From Sva-07 sp963728355 (lineage in GTDB: Bacteria; Actinomycetota; Acidimicrobiia; Acidimicrobiales; Ilumatobacteraceae): 64,000 bases of DNA. Made by a program: the position numbers and the translations under genes. The stretch lies in the NCBI GenBank assembly GCA_963728355.1, contig CAVSJQ010000008.1, positions 62,001-126,000 of the forward strand, read 5' to 3'. Position 1 is the stretch's first letter, and each line of letters starts with the position of its first letter. Below, piece by piece: positions 24,940 to 34,153 of the stretch. The notes below the pieces were generated by a model. It ran no database searches, had not been told where the DNA came from, and saw nothing but the letters and a program-made list of their open reading frames with translations.

Positions 24940-26334
24940 TCACATCGAGCGCGCAGCGTTGTCGAAGCGGGTGTACTGGCCGAGGAACACGAGCCGCTTC
25001 GTCCCGATCGGACCGGAGCGGTGCTTGGACACGATCACCTCGGCCGAACCCTTGTCGGGCGACTCGGGGTTGTACACCTCGTCGCGATAGAGGAACATCA
25101 CCACGTCGGCATCCTGCTCGAGCGACCCGGACTCGCGCAGGTCGGCGAGCATCGGGCGCTTGTCCGACCGTGCTTCGAGGTTTCGGCTGAGCTGGCTGAG
25201 CGCCACGATCGGCACCTCCAGCTCACGGGCCAACACCTTGAGGTTCCGGCTGATCTCGCTCACCTCGAGCTGGCGGTTCTCGGAGTTGCCGCTGCCGCTC
25301 ATCAGCTGGAGATAGTCGATCATGATCAGCGCGAGGCCGCCGTGCTGGGCCTTGATGCGGCGGGCCTTCGCCCGGATCTCCATCACGGTGACCTGCGGGT
25401 TGTCGTCGAGGAAGAGCGGCACCTCGAGACGGCCGACGGCGAGACCGATCTTCGACCAGTCGCTCTCGCTGAGCTTGCCGGTGCGCAACTTGGTGGAGTC
25501 GACCTTCGCCTCGCTCGACAGGATGCGTTGTGTCAGCTCGGCGTGGCCCATCTCGAGCGAGAAGACCAACACCGGCTTGGCGGAGTGTTTCGCGATGTGT
25601 GTCGCCATGCCCAAGCCGAAGGCCGTCTTGCCCATGGCCGGGCGTGCTCCGACGATGTTGAGCGTGCTCGGCTGCAGCCCGGAGAGCAGCTCGTCGAGAT
25701 CGTCGTACCCGGTGGCAGCACCGGTGATCGTGTCGCCGCGCTCGTAGTTCTCCTCGAGCTGGTCCATGGCGATGTTCAGCAGTTCCTGGATCGGGCGGGT
25801 CGAGTCGACCACTCGGTCCTCGGCCACCTCGAACATCTTGGACTCCGCGAGGTCGACAGCCTTGGTGACATCGTCGGGTTCGGAGAACGCCAGGTCGGTG
25901 ATCTCACCGGCCGTGTGGATCAACCGTCGCAACAGCGCTGTGTCCATCACGATGCGTGCGTAGTGCTCGGCGCCGGAGACCGACGGCGTGGCGTTCTGCA
26001 GATCGTTCAGACGTGCGATGCCACCCACCTCGTCGAGCAAGCCGTGACGGCGCAGCTCGTCGGCGACGGTGACGACGTCGACGGGTCCGGACGACGAGTA
26101 CAGCGAGCGGATCGAGTCGAAGATGTGCTGGTGTGCCGGGCTGTAGAAGTCACGGACCTTGAGACCAGCCTCGCCGACGACGCCGATCGCGTCACGGCTC
26201 AGCAGCAGTGCGCCGAGCACGGATTCCTCGGCCTGCAGGTTGTGAGGAGGGACCCGTCCACTCCGGCTCGGCGCAGCGTTGCCTCGTTCGCCTCGTTCGT
26301 TGCGACTGGTTCCGAATTGTTGGTCGATCGACAT
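24940..26334 (-). CDS. dnaB: Replicative DNA helicase DnaB
   Basis: 464 residues. N-terminal DnaB domain (PPHNLQAEESVLGALLLS), then a RecA-like motor with Walker A GARPAMGKTA (229-238), Walker B LIMIDYLQLM and the DnaB motif VPIVALSQLSRNLE. The hexamer unwinds the parental duplex at the fork. No intein is present. ATG at 26334 gives the family N-terminus; the longer frame to 26382 lacks support. It follows rplI on the same strand after 200 bases that hold a terminator and DnaA boxes. Confidence 0.95.
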   Translation of the reverse strand: MSIDQQFGTSRNERGERGNAAPSRSGRVPPHNLQAEESVLGALLLSRDAIGVVGEAGLKVRDFYSPAHQHIFDSIRSLYSSSGPVDVVTVADELRRHGLLDEVGGIARLNDLQNATPSVSGAEHYARIVMDTALLRRLIHTAGEITDLAFSEPDDVTKAVDLAESKMFEVAEDRVVDSTRPIQELLNIAMDQLEENYERGDTITGAATGYDDLDELLSGLQPSTLNIVGARPAMGKTAFGLGMATHIAKHSAKPVLVFSLEMGHAELTQRILSSEAKVDSTKLRTGKLSESDWSKIGLAVGRLEVPLFLDDNPQVTVMEIRAKARRIKAQHGGLALIMIDYLQLMSGSGNSENRQLEVSEISRNLKVLARELEVPIVALSQLSRNLEARSDKRPMLADLRESGSLEQDADVVMFLYRDEVYNPESPDKGSAEVIVSKHRSGPIGTKRLVFLGQYTRFDNAARSM

Positions 26335-26407
26335 GGGGACCCCACTCTTCCAGGGACTTCCTGTGTGGCGGAAGAGGAACAACCCTGGGTCTTGGCTGTT
26401 GATGGGC

Positions 26408-26462
26408 TGTGGACAACGCCAGCGATCTGTGGACGGTCGGCTGTGGACACACCTGTGGATGA
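26408..26462. promoter_or_regulatory. Cluster of four DnaA-box-like 9-mers upstream of dnaB
   Basis: TGTGGACAA (26408-26416, a perfect actinobacterial box in the reverse sense), TGTGGACGG (26428-26436), TGTGGACAC (26442-26450) and TGTGGATGA (26454-26462), all in one orientation. They fall in the dnaB promoter region, 74 bases before the dnaB start. Confidence 0.65.
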
Positions 26463-26495
26463 GCGCGCCGCGTCGCCGGTGTCCGGTGTTCTGAA

Positions 26496-26528
26496 CGGGC
26501 GCACAGCCGCCTCACGGCGGTGCGCCCG
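26496..26528. terminator. Strong hairpin after rplI
   Basis: CGGGCGCA (26496-26503) pairs with TGCGCCCG (26521-26528); inner CCGCC (26507-26511) pairs with GGCGG (26516-26520); 4-base loop. It begins 7 bases past the rplI stop, so it should terminate the rpsF-ssb-rpsR-rplI operon. No T-run. Confidence 0.6.
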
Positions 26529-26534
26529 AGGACC

Positions 26535-26981
26535 TCAGTCGGCGGCGACGACGTCGATCGTGATCGGGAACGACACGTCGCTGTGCAGCGACGCCGTGAC
26601 CGTGTGCTGGCCCGTGGTCTTGATGACGTCGACCTCGATCTGGCGGCGATCGATCTCGATGTCGGTCTGCTCGCGGACTGCGGCGACGACGTCGGCAGCG
26701 GTGACCGAACCGAAGAGCTTGCCCTCGGGGCCGGCCTTGCTGGTGACCGTGATCAGCTTCGGCACGAGCGTGCTGGCGATGTGCGTCGCGGCGTCACGTG
26801 CGCTCGAGTCACGCTGATCGCGCGCCTGGCGCATACGGCCGGCCTGCTCGACGGCACCCTCGGACGCAGCGATGGCATGCCCCTTGGGCAGCAGGAAGTT
26901 GCGGGCGTGGCCATCGGCCACCTCGACGATGTCGCCACGCTTGCCCAGGCCGTCCAGATCGGAGCGGAGAATGACCTTCAT
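26535..26981 (-). CDS. rplI: 50S ribosomal protein L9
   Basis: 148 residues. The N-terminal signature MKVILRSDLDGLGKRGDIVE and FLLPKGHA are typical of L9; a long connecting helix and a C-terminal rRNA-binding domain follow (GKLFGSVTAADV). Fourth gene of the rpsF-ssb-rpsR-rplI operon, 3 bases after the rpsR stop. Confidence 0.96.
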   Translation of the reverse strand: MKVILRSDLDGLGKRGDIVEVADGHARNFLLPKGHAIAASEGAVEQAGRMRQARDQRDSSARDAATHIASTLVPKLITVTSKAGPEGKLFGSVTAADVVAAVREQTDIEIDRRQIEVDVIKTTGQHTVTASLHSDVSFPITIDVVAAD

Positions 26982-26984
26982 CGC

Positions 26985-27404
26985 TCAGACCTCCTCGGTC
27001 TCGGCCGTGTCGGTCGACTCGGTGCCCTCGACCGACGTGTCGTCGGCCGTGGTGTCGTTGACGTCGTCGCCCAGGCTGGTCTCACGATCGCGACCACCAT
27101 CGCGACCACCATCGCGACCGCGGCCACCGGTACGGGTGGAGGCGACGCGCTTGGCGTATGGCAGCAGCGCCATCTCGCGGGCGACCTTGACGGCGTTGGC
27201 GACTTCGCGCTGCTGCTGCAGCGTGTTGCCGGCCACCCGACGATTCTTGATCTTGGCGCGATCGCTCATGAACCGCTGCAGCAGGTCGACGTCCTTGTAG
27301 TCGATGTACTCGACCTTCTCGATGACGAGAACGCTGGTCTTCTTCTTGAACTTGCGCGGGTTGAGATCACGGGCGCTGCGCGCCTTGTTCTTCTTGCTTG
27401 CCAT
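26985..27404 (-). CDS. rpsR: 30S ribosomal protein S18 with long C-terminal extension
   Basis: 139 residues against a usual 75-90. Residues 1-87 are S18 proper (DYKDVDLLQRFMSDRAKI, NRRVAGNTLQQQREVANAVK). From residue 88 comes an arginine-glycine segment (GGRGRDGGRDGGRDRE) and then about 35 mainly acidic and Thr/Ser residues. The DNA of the RG part is itself repeated (GCGACCACCATC units at about 27100). S18 binds S6 on the platform of the 30S subunit; the tail would hang out in solvent. Start has GGAAG upstream. Confidence 0.92.
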   Translation of the reverse strand: MASKKNKARSARDLNPRKFKKKTSVLVIEKVEYIDYKDVDLLQRFMSDRAKIKNRRVAGNTLQQQREVANAVKVAREMALLPYAKRVASTRTGGRGRDGGRDGGRDRETSLGDDVNDTTADDTSVEGTESTDTAETEEV

Positions 27405-27451
27405 TGGTGCTTCCTTACGACTGGAAAATCAGATCTTCGATACGGGGGAAA

Positions 27452-27898
<447 letters not shown>

Positions 27899-27926
27899 GT
27901 TGTTCCCCTTTGCTTGGCCGCTGCGA

Positions 27927-28259
27927 TCAGGCAGCGCTGGCTGCCATGCCGCGGCGCTCGGCCTCGGCGTCGGGCAGACGGATGAGCTTGTGACGGACGA
28001 CGTCGTCCGCGAGACGGAGCGTTCGCTCGAGTTCGTCGAGGGCACCGGCGGGGGCCAGGATCTCGGCGACCATGTAGTAGCCGGACGGCTTCTTGTTGAT
28101 CGGGTAGGCGAACTGTCGCTTGCCCCACCAGTCGATCTTGCCGTGGAGCTCGCCGCCGGCGGAGGTCACTCCGTCGGTGACCGTCTTCATCCAGGCCTGA
28201 GCCTTGGGGTCATCGACGTCGCCGTCGATGATGATCATCATTTCGTATGCACGCATCAT
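27927..28259 (-). CDS. rpsF: 30S ribosomal protein S6
   Basis: 110 residues. MRAYEMMIIIDGDVDD, WGKRQFAYPINKKPSGYYM and RTLRLADDVVRHKLIR are S6 hallmarks. Lead gene of the operon; ATG preceded by GGAGG 7 bases upstream. Binds S18 and 16S rRNA. A structured leader lies upstream. Confidence 0.95.
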   Translation of the reverse strand: MMRAYEMMIIIDGDVDDPKAQAWMKTVTDGVTSAGGELHGKIDWWGKRQFAYPINKKPSGYYMVAEILAPAGALDELERTLRLADDVVRHKLIRLPDAEAERRGMAASAA

Positions 28260-28283
28260 GCGTGTTTCCTCCCTTCGGATCCC

Positions 28284-28331
28284 CCACGACGACCTGATGA
28301 CAGTCTCGTGGCAGGAGCCCCGGTGTGGGGC
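28284..28331. promoter_or_regulatory. rpsF leader hairpins
   Basis: Two stem-loops in the 5' leader of rpsF (minus strand): CCACGA (28284-28289) pairing TCGTGG (28306-28311), and GCCCC (28317-28321) / GGGGC (28327-28331) around ACACC on the minus strand. S6:S18 autoregulatory leaders with an exposed CCG are known in many bacteria; ACACCGG here could serve, but this was not checked against the model. Confidence 0.4.
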
Positions 28332-28450
28332 AGGGCCAATATGGACCCGCCTACCTTATCGGTGGCGATGGATGTTGCGTTCGGTGACATGCCGACGACC
28401 CTAGAGAGGGGGTGCAACAGAGTTGCCGGGATGACGACGTGGACCGGGCG

Positions 28451-29092
28451 TCAGGCGGCTTCCGGGCAGCGCTCCGCCCCGGAGCCGTCGATCAGCTCGA
28501 CCTGCGACCCCGGCCCGAGCCCCAGCGCATCGAGCCCACCCTGGAACACCTCGATCGCCAACACGTACGACGCGTCGGGTGAGTACAGCGGGCACTCACC
28601 GGCCGGCGAGTCGAGGCAGGGCTCCATGTCGGCCGAGCCCACGTGGGTGCCGTCTGGTCCGAACCACGCGATCGACAGCGGCGTCGGTGTCTGGAACATG
28701 TAGAAGGAACCGGAGGTGGCCTCGTCGAACCGGAACGCCATCCCGACGGCCTCGCCGAGGTCGGTGACGCCCATCAGCCCCCGGCCGCGCTCGGTGGCGT
28801 CGTCGGCCAACCACAGACAGACCTCACACACGTCACCGTTCGCATCGGTGATCTGGGCCCGGATCGTGGTGAACCCCTGCGGCTGCTGGCCTGAGCCGGG
28901 CACTTCATCGGGGCGCGTGTCGGTCGCCGGGCCGATGTCGCCGTCGGAGCCGACGGGCGCGTCCGGTTCGATGCTCGATGCCGTGTTCGAGTCGTCGTCC
29001 GCTCCGTCGGCACATGCGGCCAGCGACGTGAGGGCGGCTGCGCCGACTGCGATCGTCAGCAACCGGCGGGCGAACGTCGAACGACGGGTCAC
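28451..29092 (-). CDS. DUF192-domain lipoprotein
   Basis: 213 residues. Signal with lipobox SLAAC (Cys27), an acidic low-complexity linker (about 28-65) and a DUF192 domain (GRGLMGVTDLGEAVGMAFRF ... IAWFGPDGTHV ... YVLAIEVFQGGLDALGLGPG). DUF192 proteins are small extracytoplasmic proteins with unknown activity. Unusually, paired cysteines (CEVC and others) interrupt the canonical region. GTG start overlaps the DUF5318 stop by 4 bases (GTGA), so they are coupled. Confidence 0.8.
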   Translation of the reverse strand: MTRRSTFARRLLTIAVGAAALTSLAACADGADDDSNTASSIEPDAPVGSDGDIGPATDTRPDEVPGSGQQPQGFTTIRAQITDANGDVCEVCLWLADDATERGRGLMGVTDLGEAVGMAFRFDEATSGSFYMFQTPTPLSIAWFGPDGTHVGSADMEPCLDSPAGECPLYSPDASYVLAIEVFQGGLDALGLGPGSQVELIDGSGAERCPEAA

Positions 29093-29505
29093 CGAGAGGC
29101 GCGCTTCGCCGTGCGCCGGCCGCCGACCGGGATCACCCGGAGCAGATGGTTCCATCGGCACTCGACACAGGCCTCGACCACATAGGCGCTCAGTTCCTCG
29201 GGGCGGTCGTTGAGCTGGCGCATCTCCTTCGCCGTCGACACGCAGCGACCCTGGGCTGACAGACGGGGACCGAAGACGTAGGTCACCAACTTGAGGTCGG
29301 CCTCTTCGCAGATCGGGCAGCACGTCGACGTCTGGGTTCCCACGTTGCGTGCGGCGCGGATCAGCTCGGGATGGGCATCACACACCTGATCGAGCGGCAC
29401 ACGACCCTTCTTCACCTGACTGATCAGCATCCGGCGCGCCAGCCGGTGGTCGATCAGGCCACGCGAACCATCGGACCCGCGAAGTGCGCCGACCGTGAAC
29501 GCCAT
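29089..29505 (-). CDS. DUF5318 family protein
   Basis: 138 residues. The segments VCDAHPELIRAARNVG and CCPICEEADLKLVTYVFG together with a C-terminal VEACVECRWNHLL are the signature of the actinobacterial DUF5318 family (mycobacterial relative near the rpsF operon, Rv0049). Two CxxC pairs suggest a zinc ribbon. ATG has a TAGTGT -10 element 8 bases upstream. Coupled with the DUF192 gene. Confidence 0.8.
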   Translation of the reverse strand: MAFTVGALRGSDGSRGLIDHRLARRMLISQVKKGRVPLDQVCDAHPELIRAARNVGTQTSTCCPICEEADLKLVTYVFGPRLSAQGRCVSTAKEMRQLNDRPEELSAYVVEACVECRWNHLLRVIPVGGRRTAKRASR

Positions 29506-29513
29506 GGCCGCCG

Positions 29514-29519
29514 ACACTA
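29514..29519 (-). promoter_or_regulatory. -10 element TAGTGT, DUF5318 gene
   Basis: TAnnnT motif ending 8 bases before the ATG at 29505. Confidence 0.4.
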
Positions 29520-29592
29520 CCGGCTCGCAGCGGGCCCTCGTCGTCTCCACCGATCCCCGACGGCGCCCGCCCGAGCGGGCACACTTGGCATC

Positions 29593-30162
29593 GTGGTCGC
29601 CGACATCAACTATGGACCCGGTACGCCGGGCGACGCCGAACTCCGACTCTGCGGGGACGTCAGCGACGGCAGACGTGCCATCGAGCTCGGCATCTCGCCG
29701 TGGTTCAACTCGATCGCGTTCGCCCGTGCCGGCGCCAAGTCCATCGCGGTCGACACCGACGCCGAGCGCATCGCGGAGACCCGCCGACGCGCAACCGATG
29801 CCGAGGTGCAGGTGCAATGCCTCGAAACCGATCTGGCCGACCTGGGCGACGTGGCCTCAGCATCGTGTGAGGTCGTCCTCGCCGCCCACACGATCGACCG
29901 CGTCGACGACCTCGGGCGTCTGCTGCGACAGGTGCACCGCATCCTCAAGCCGAGCGCAGCGCTCGTGATGTCGATGGCGCACCCGTTCTCCGACATCTCG
30001 TCCGAGCATCCGTACGGCACCGGCGCCCGAACGATCGGCGAATGGTTCACCGCACTGACCAGGGCCAACTTCCGCGTCGATCAGCTGCTCGAACTCGGAG
30101 CCACCGCCGAGGTCCCAGCCCCCAAGACCCTCATCCTGCGCGCACGCAAGGAAGGTTCCTGA
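29593..30162 (+). CDS. Methyltransferase-domain protein with degenerate motif I
   Basis: 189 residues, class I methyltransferase fold: the nucleotide loop is atypical (ELGISPWFNSIAFARAG), followed by SIAVDTDAERI, EVVLAAHTIDRVDD and HRILKPSAALVMSMAHPF. The usual GxGxG is missing, so SAM binding is uncertain. GTG at 29593 gives the best N-terminus; divergent from DUF5318 with an 87-base gap. Function unknown. Confidence 0.6.
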   Translation: MVADINYGPGTPGDAELRLCGDVSDGRRAIELGISPWFNSIAFARAGAKSIAVDTDAERIAETRRRATDAEVQVQCLETDLADLGDVASASCEVVLAAHTIDRVDDLGRLLRQVHRILKPSAALVMSMAHPFSDISSEHPYGTGARTIGEWFTALTRANFRVDQLLELGATAEVPAPKTLILRARKEGS

Positions 30163-30180
30163 CCACCCGACCAGTGCGCC

Positions 30181-32529
30181 TCAGGCGTCGGCGCGTTCCC
30201 TGGCGGTGATCCCGGCGGGGCGCGGCCGACCGAACAGATAGCCCTGGCCCTTGTCGCAGCCCAGCTCACGCAAACGGTTGAGCTGCAGCGGCGTTTCGAC
30301 TCCCTCGGCGACCACCGAGAGACCCAACGAGTGGCCGAGGCGGACGACCGCCTCGACGATCGAGGTGTCGTCGGCCTCCAGGCCGAGCCCGGTGACGAAC
30401 GACCGGTCGATCTTGATCGCCTCGACCGGGAATCGCTTGAGATACGTCAACGAGGAGTAGCCGGTCCCGAAATCGTCGACCGACAGGTGCAGACCGAGCC
30501 CGCGAAGATCGCGCAGGGCACGGCCGGCCGCGTTCGAGTCGGCCATCAGCGCCGTCTCGGTGATCTCCAGCCACAGCGAGTCGGCATCGATCCCGGTCTC
30601 GCCGAGCGCATCGCTGACGATGTCGAGGAAACGACCGTCGATCAACTGCTGGGTGGCGATGTTCACCGACAGCGAGCATGAGGCGAACCGCAGGCCCACC
30701 GCCCGCCAATGGGCGAGCTGGGCGAGCGAATCGCGCAGGATCCGGGCGCCCAGGTCGACGATCAGCCCGGAGTCCTCCGCCATCGGCAGGAACTGGGCCG
30801 GTACGAGGAGTCCGCGCTCGGGATGCAGCCAGCGTGCCAGCACCTCGAAACCGACGACGTGGCCGCCGTCGAGGTCGACGATCGGTTGGAAGTACGGCAC
30901 GACCTCGCCACGCTCGAGCCCCCGCCGCAGTTCGCCCGACGTCTGCAGCGCAGCCACCGACGCCGCCCGCGTCTCCTCGGTGAACGCCTCGATCCGGTCC
31001 CGGCCTGCGGCCTTGGCGCGGTACATGGCGGCGTCGGCGTCGCGCAGCAACTCGTCGGCGGTGAGCTCGCTGTTCGAGTTGACCGCGAACCCGATGCTGG
31101 CGGTGACCACCAGTTCGTGTCCGTCGATCACCACCGGCTGCAACACCGCTCGTCGCAGGCGTTCGGCCACGATCGCAGGGTCGACACCACCGTCGACGAA
31201 CACCACGAACTCGTCGCCGCCGAACCGTGCCAGACAGTCCGTGTCGCGCATCACCTTGCGCAGCCGGCCGGCGATCCGCCGGAGGAGCTCGTCGCCGACG
31301 CCGTGGCCGAGGCTGTCGTTGACCACCTTGAAGTTGTCGAGATCGATGAACAGCACCGAGACCTCCCCGACGCCGGCGCCGGTGAGCAGTTCGTCGAGGC
31401 GCCCGACGAGTGCGGCACGGTTCGGGAGCTCGGTGAGCCCATCGTGCGTGGCCGCGTGCGTCAACCGCTCGGCGGCCATGCGCTGCTCGGTGACGTCCTC
31501 GATGTGGGTGATCGCCAGCGCAACGCCCTCGTCCTCGGTGACCGACACCCGCGTGCGCGCCCACACGAACTCGCCGTCACTGCGGAGGTAGCGCTGCTCG
31601 AGCAGATAGGTGTCGGCGATACCGAGTTCGAGACGCGCCCGCTGGGTCGCGGCGGCTCGGAGATCGTCCGGATGCGTGATCTCTCGGATCCCAGCCCCGA
31701 TCAACGACGGCAGCGACCGGCCCAGCATGTCGGCGAGCGACTGGTTGGCGTCGACGATGCGACTGTCGTCGAGGCGGACCAGCGCCATGCCCGTCGGCGC
31801 CGAGTGGAACGCCTGCTGGAACCGGCGCCGGGCCTGCTCGAGCGACACGGTGGTCCGGGCACGGTCGGTCACGTCGCGCAGCAGCACCACGAGTCCGGCA
31901 CCAGCGCCGTCGGACACCGCCGGCCGGTGCAACGAGGCCTCGACGAGGTGGGGTTCGCCGTAGGCGTCGACCAGTTCGAACAGCACGTGGTTGCCGAGCG
32001 GCCCCGTACTGTCAACGCCGACGTCGAGCGCCTCAGGATCCGGCTGGTCGAAGTTCCAGCGTGCGGTCACCGACTCGCGGTCGTCGTCACGGATCATCTC
32101 GAGGAAGGCCCGACCGACGAGTTCATCGATCGTCCGTCCGGTCAGCACGGCGGCGCGTTGGTTCGCGGACTCGATCACGCCCCGGTCGTTCAGACCCATC
32201 ACCGCATCGGGGAGGTCATCGAGCAGCCGCCGGATCTCGGACTGTGTGCGCGACAGTTCGTCGATCGTGTGCCGGAAACGTCGGCCGATCCGACGGGACT
32301 CGAGCACCGTGGCCACGATGGCGACGATCGCCAGGACCGCGATGCCGGCGACGACACCGATCGTGCCGGGGCCCGGATCGGAGCCCGCTGGTATCGCCGC
32401 CAGGACGACGAGCGCTGCCGACACCGCGACGATCGGCAGGATCAGCCACCACGCCCGATACTGCCGGCCCGGCGACGACAACACCGCTGCGATGTCGGTG
32501 TCGTCGACGTCGCCCGGTGCGGAGATCAC
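30181..32529 (-). CDS. PAS-PAS-GGDEF-EAL membrane protein (c-di-GMP turnover)
   Basis: 782 residues. Two N-terminal membrane helices (about 27-46 and 56-76); PAS 1 (about 100-225); PAS 2 (about 235-350); GGDEF with intact RFGGDEF (437-441) and an inhibitory RxxD (428-431) five residues before it; EAL with FEVLARW (562-564, variant E-V-L) and the loop DDFGTGYSSL. Both halves keep their main catalytic motifs, so it could make and/or degrade cyclic di-GMP. GTG start is 6 bases after TAACGT. Confidence 0.9.
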   Translation of the reverse strand: MISAPGDVDDTDIAAVLSSPGRQYRAWWLILPIVAVSAALVVLAAIPAGSDPGPGTIGVVAGIAVLAIVAIVATVLESRRIGRRFRHTIDELSRTQSEIRRLLDDLPDAVMGLNDRGVIESANQRAAVLTGRTIDELVGRAFLEMIRDDDRESVTARWNFDQPDPEALDVGVDSTGPLGNHVLFELVDAYGEPHLVEASLHRPAVSDGAGAGLVVLLRDVTDRARTTVSLEQARRRFQQAFHSAPTGMALVRLDDSRIVDANQSLADMLGRSLPSLIGAGIREITHPDDLRAAATQRARLELGIADTYLLEQRYLRSDGEFVWARTRVSVTEDEGVALAITHIEDVTEQRMAAERLTHAATHDGLTELPNRAALVGRLDELLTGAGVGEVSVLFIDLDNFKVVNDSLGHGVGDELLRRIAGRLRKVMRDTDCLARFGGDEFVVFVDGGVDPAIVAERLRRAVLQPVVIDGHELVVTASIGFAVNSNSELTADELLRDADAAMYRAKAAGRDRIEAFTEETRAASVAALQTSGELRRGLERGEVVPYFQPIVDLDGGHVVGFEVLARWLHPERGLLVPAQFLPMAEDSGLIVDLGARILRDSLAQLAHWRAVGLRFASCSLSVNIATQQLIDGRFLDIVSDALGETGIDADSLWLEITETALMADSNAAGRALRDLRGLGLHLSVDDFGTGYSSLTYLKRFPVEAIKIDRSFVTGLGLEADDTSIVEAVVRLGHSLGLSVVAEGVETPLQLNRLRELGCDKGQGYLFGRPRPAGITARERADA

Positions 32530-32535
32530 CGCACA

Positions 32536-32541
32536 ACGTTA
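32536..32541 (-). promoter_or_regulatory. -10 element TAACGT, GGDEF/EAL gene
   Basis: TAnnnT motif ending 6 bases before the GTG at 32529. Confidence 0.45.
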
Positions 32542-32629
32542 GAACTGCCGAGCCCGCCGACCTGGGCAATTCGTCGGTCGGCGTTGCCGAAGTGTCACGT
32601 TGGGCCCGGCACGGTGTGACAGTTGGGAG

Positions 32630-34078
32630 TCAGCGGGTGGACCACCACTGGTCGAGGCGGCGGCGGATCTCGTCGTCGCCGAGCACGCCTTCGTCGAGGC
32701 GGATGTCCATCAGGAACTTCATCGCCTCGCCGACGTCGCGGCCGGGTCCGATGCCGAGATGTTCCATCACGGCGTTCCCATCCAGCTCGGGGCGCAGGGA
32801 GGCCAGTTCCTCGGCGGCCTCCAGTTCGTCGATGCGGGCTTCGAGCTCGTCCATCCGCCTCGACAAACGAGCCGCCTTCTTCTCGTTGCGGGTCGTGCAG
32901 TCGCAGCGGGTCAGCACGTTGAGCTCGGCCAGGAGGTCGCCGGCGTCGCGCACGTACCGGCGCACCGCCGAGTCCGACCAGCCCATGGAGTAAGTGTGGA
33001 AGCGCAGGTGCAACGCCACCAACTCGGTCACCGCAGCGACATCGTCGTTCGAATACCGCAGCGCGTTCATCCGCTTGCGGGTCATGCGCGCCCCGACGGC
33101 GTCGTGATGGTGGAAGGTCGTGCCCTTGCCTTCCAGGTATCCCCTGGTCCGAGGTTTGCCGACGTCGTGGAACAGGGCGGCCAGGCGGGTGAGGCGGAAG
33201 TCGAACGTCGGTCGTTGGCCCGCCACGATCGCCGAGTCGTCGTCGGGGGGCCGCACGTTCTCGACGACGGCGATCGTGTGCGTCAGGACGTCCTTGTGCC
33301 GGTGGATCGGATCGTGCTCGAGACGCATGGCGGGCAACTCGGGCAGGAACTGGTCGGCCAGTCCCGTGTCGACGAGGAACCAGAGTCCGGCAGCAGGATG
33401 GTCGACGACGAGCAGCTTGTCGAGTTCGTCGCGGATGCGTTCGGGCGACACGATCTCGAGCCGTGGCGCCATCGAACGGACTGCGTCGGCCAGCCCGGCG
33501 GTGGGAACGAGCTGGTAGCCGGCGACGAACCGCGCCGCCCGCAACATGCGCAGTGGGTCGTCACTGAAGCTGATCTCCGGTCCGATCGGCGTGCGCAGCA
33601 CCCGCGTGGCCAGATCGACGGCGCCGTCGAACGGGTCGATCAGCGCCGGCGTGCCGTCGCCGGTCAGCTCCAGCGCCATCGCGTTCACGGTGAAGTCACG
33701 TCGGGACAGATCGGCTTCGACCTCGTCGGCGAAGACGACATGCGGTTTGCGGGAGTCGTCGGTGTAGGCCTCGGCCCGGAACGTGGTGATCTCGTAGGTG
33801 CGCTCGAAACCGGTCACCTCGTCGCGGAACTGGGCGCCGATCGTGCCGAAACGCTCGCCCTGGGTCCAGATGGCGTGAGCCCACCCCTCGAGGCATCGCT
33901 TGATCTCCGGAGGTCGGGCATCGGTGGTCAGGTCGAGGTCGAAGTCCGCACGTCCCTGCGCCACGAACAGGTCGCGAACGGTGCCGCCCACCAGGTACAA
34001 CCGGTGGCCGGCCTCCCGGAACCGAGCGGCGAGCGGCGCCAGCTCGCGCAGGACGGGCGTGAGACGTTCGGGAACCAC
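32630..34078 (-). CDS. CCA tRNA nucleotidyltransferase (poly A polymerase-like family)
   Basis: 482 residues. Head domain with YLVGGTVRDLF (31-37) and the metal pair DFDLDLTTDA (45-49); flexible loop SRRDFTVNAMAL; the RNA-binding region; then an HD domain with ALFHDVGKPRTR. It adds or repairs the tRNA 3' CCA end (the actinobacterial family is often named pcnA/cca). GTG at 34078 chosen because TAGCCT lies 7 bases upstream and the frame before it is unlike any protein. Confidence 0.88.
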   Translation of the reverse strand: MVPERLTPVLRELAPLAARFREAGHRLYLVGGTVRDLFVAQGRADFDLDLTTDARPPEIKRCLEGWAHAIWTQGERFGTIGAQFRDEVTGFERTYEITTFRAEAYTDDSRKPHVVFADEVEADLSRRDFTVNAMALELTGDGTPALIDPFDGAVDLATRVLRTPIGPEISFSDDPLRMLRAARFVAGYQLVPTAGLADAVRSMAPRLEIVSPERIRDELDKLLVVDHPAAGLWFLVDTGLADQFLPELPAMRLEHDPIHRHKDVLTHTIAVVENVRPPDDDSAIVAGQRPTFDFRLTRLAALFHDVGKPRTRGYLEGKGTTFHHHDAVGARMTRKRMNALRYSNDDVAAVTELVALHLRFHTYSMGWSDSAVRRYVRDAGDLLAELNVLTRCDCTTRNEKKAARLSRRMDELEARIDELEAAEELASLRPELDGNAVMEHLGIGPGRDVGEAMKFLMDIRLDEGVLGDDEIRRRLDQWWSTR

Positions 34079-34085
34079 GACCGCA

Positions 34086-34091
34086 AGGCTA
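34086..34091 (-). promoter_or_regulatory. -10 element TAGCCT, CCA-adding enzyme gene
   Basis: TAnnnT motif ending 7 bases before the GTG at 34078. Confidence 0.45.
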
Positions 34092-34139
34092 GGAGGGGGC
34101 GAGACCGGTCGTGACGGTGAGGGTGTGCGCGCGCCCGAG

Positions 34140-34145
34140 TACCTT
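34140..34145 (+). promoter_or_regulatory. -10 element TACCTT, GNAT-DUF6049-DegV operon
   Basis: TAnnnT motif ending 8 bases before the GTG at 34154, in the 75-base divergent gap. Confidence 0.4.
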
Positions 34146-34153
34146 CGGAGGCT

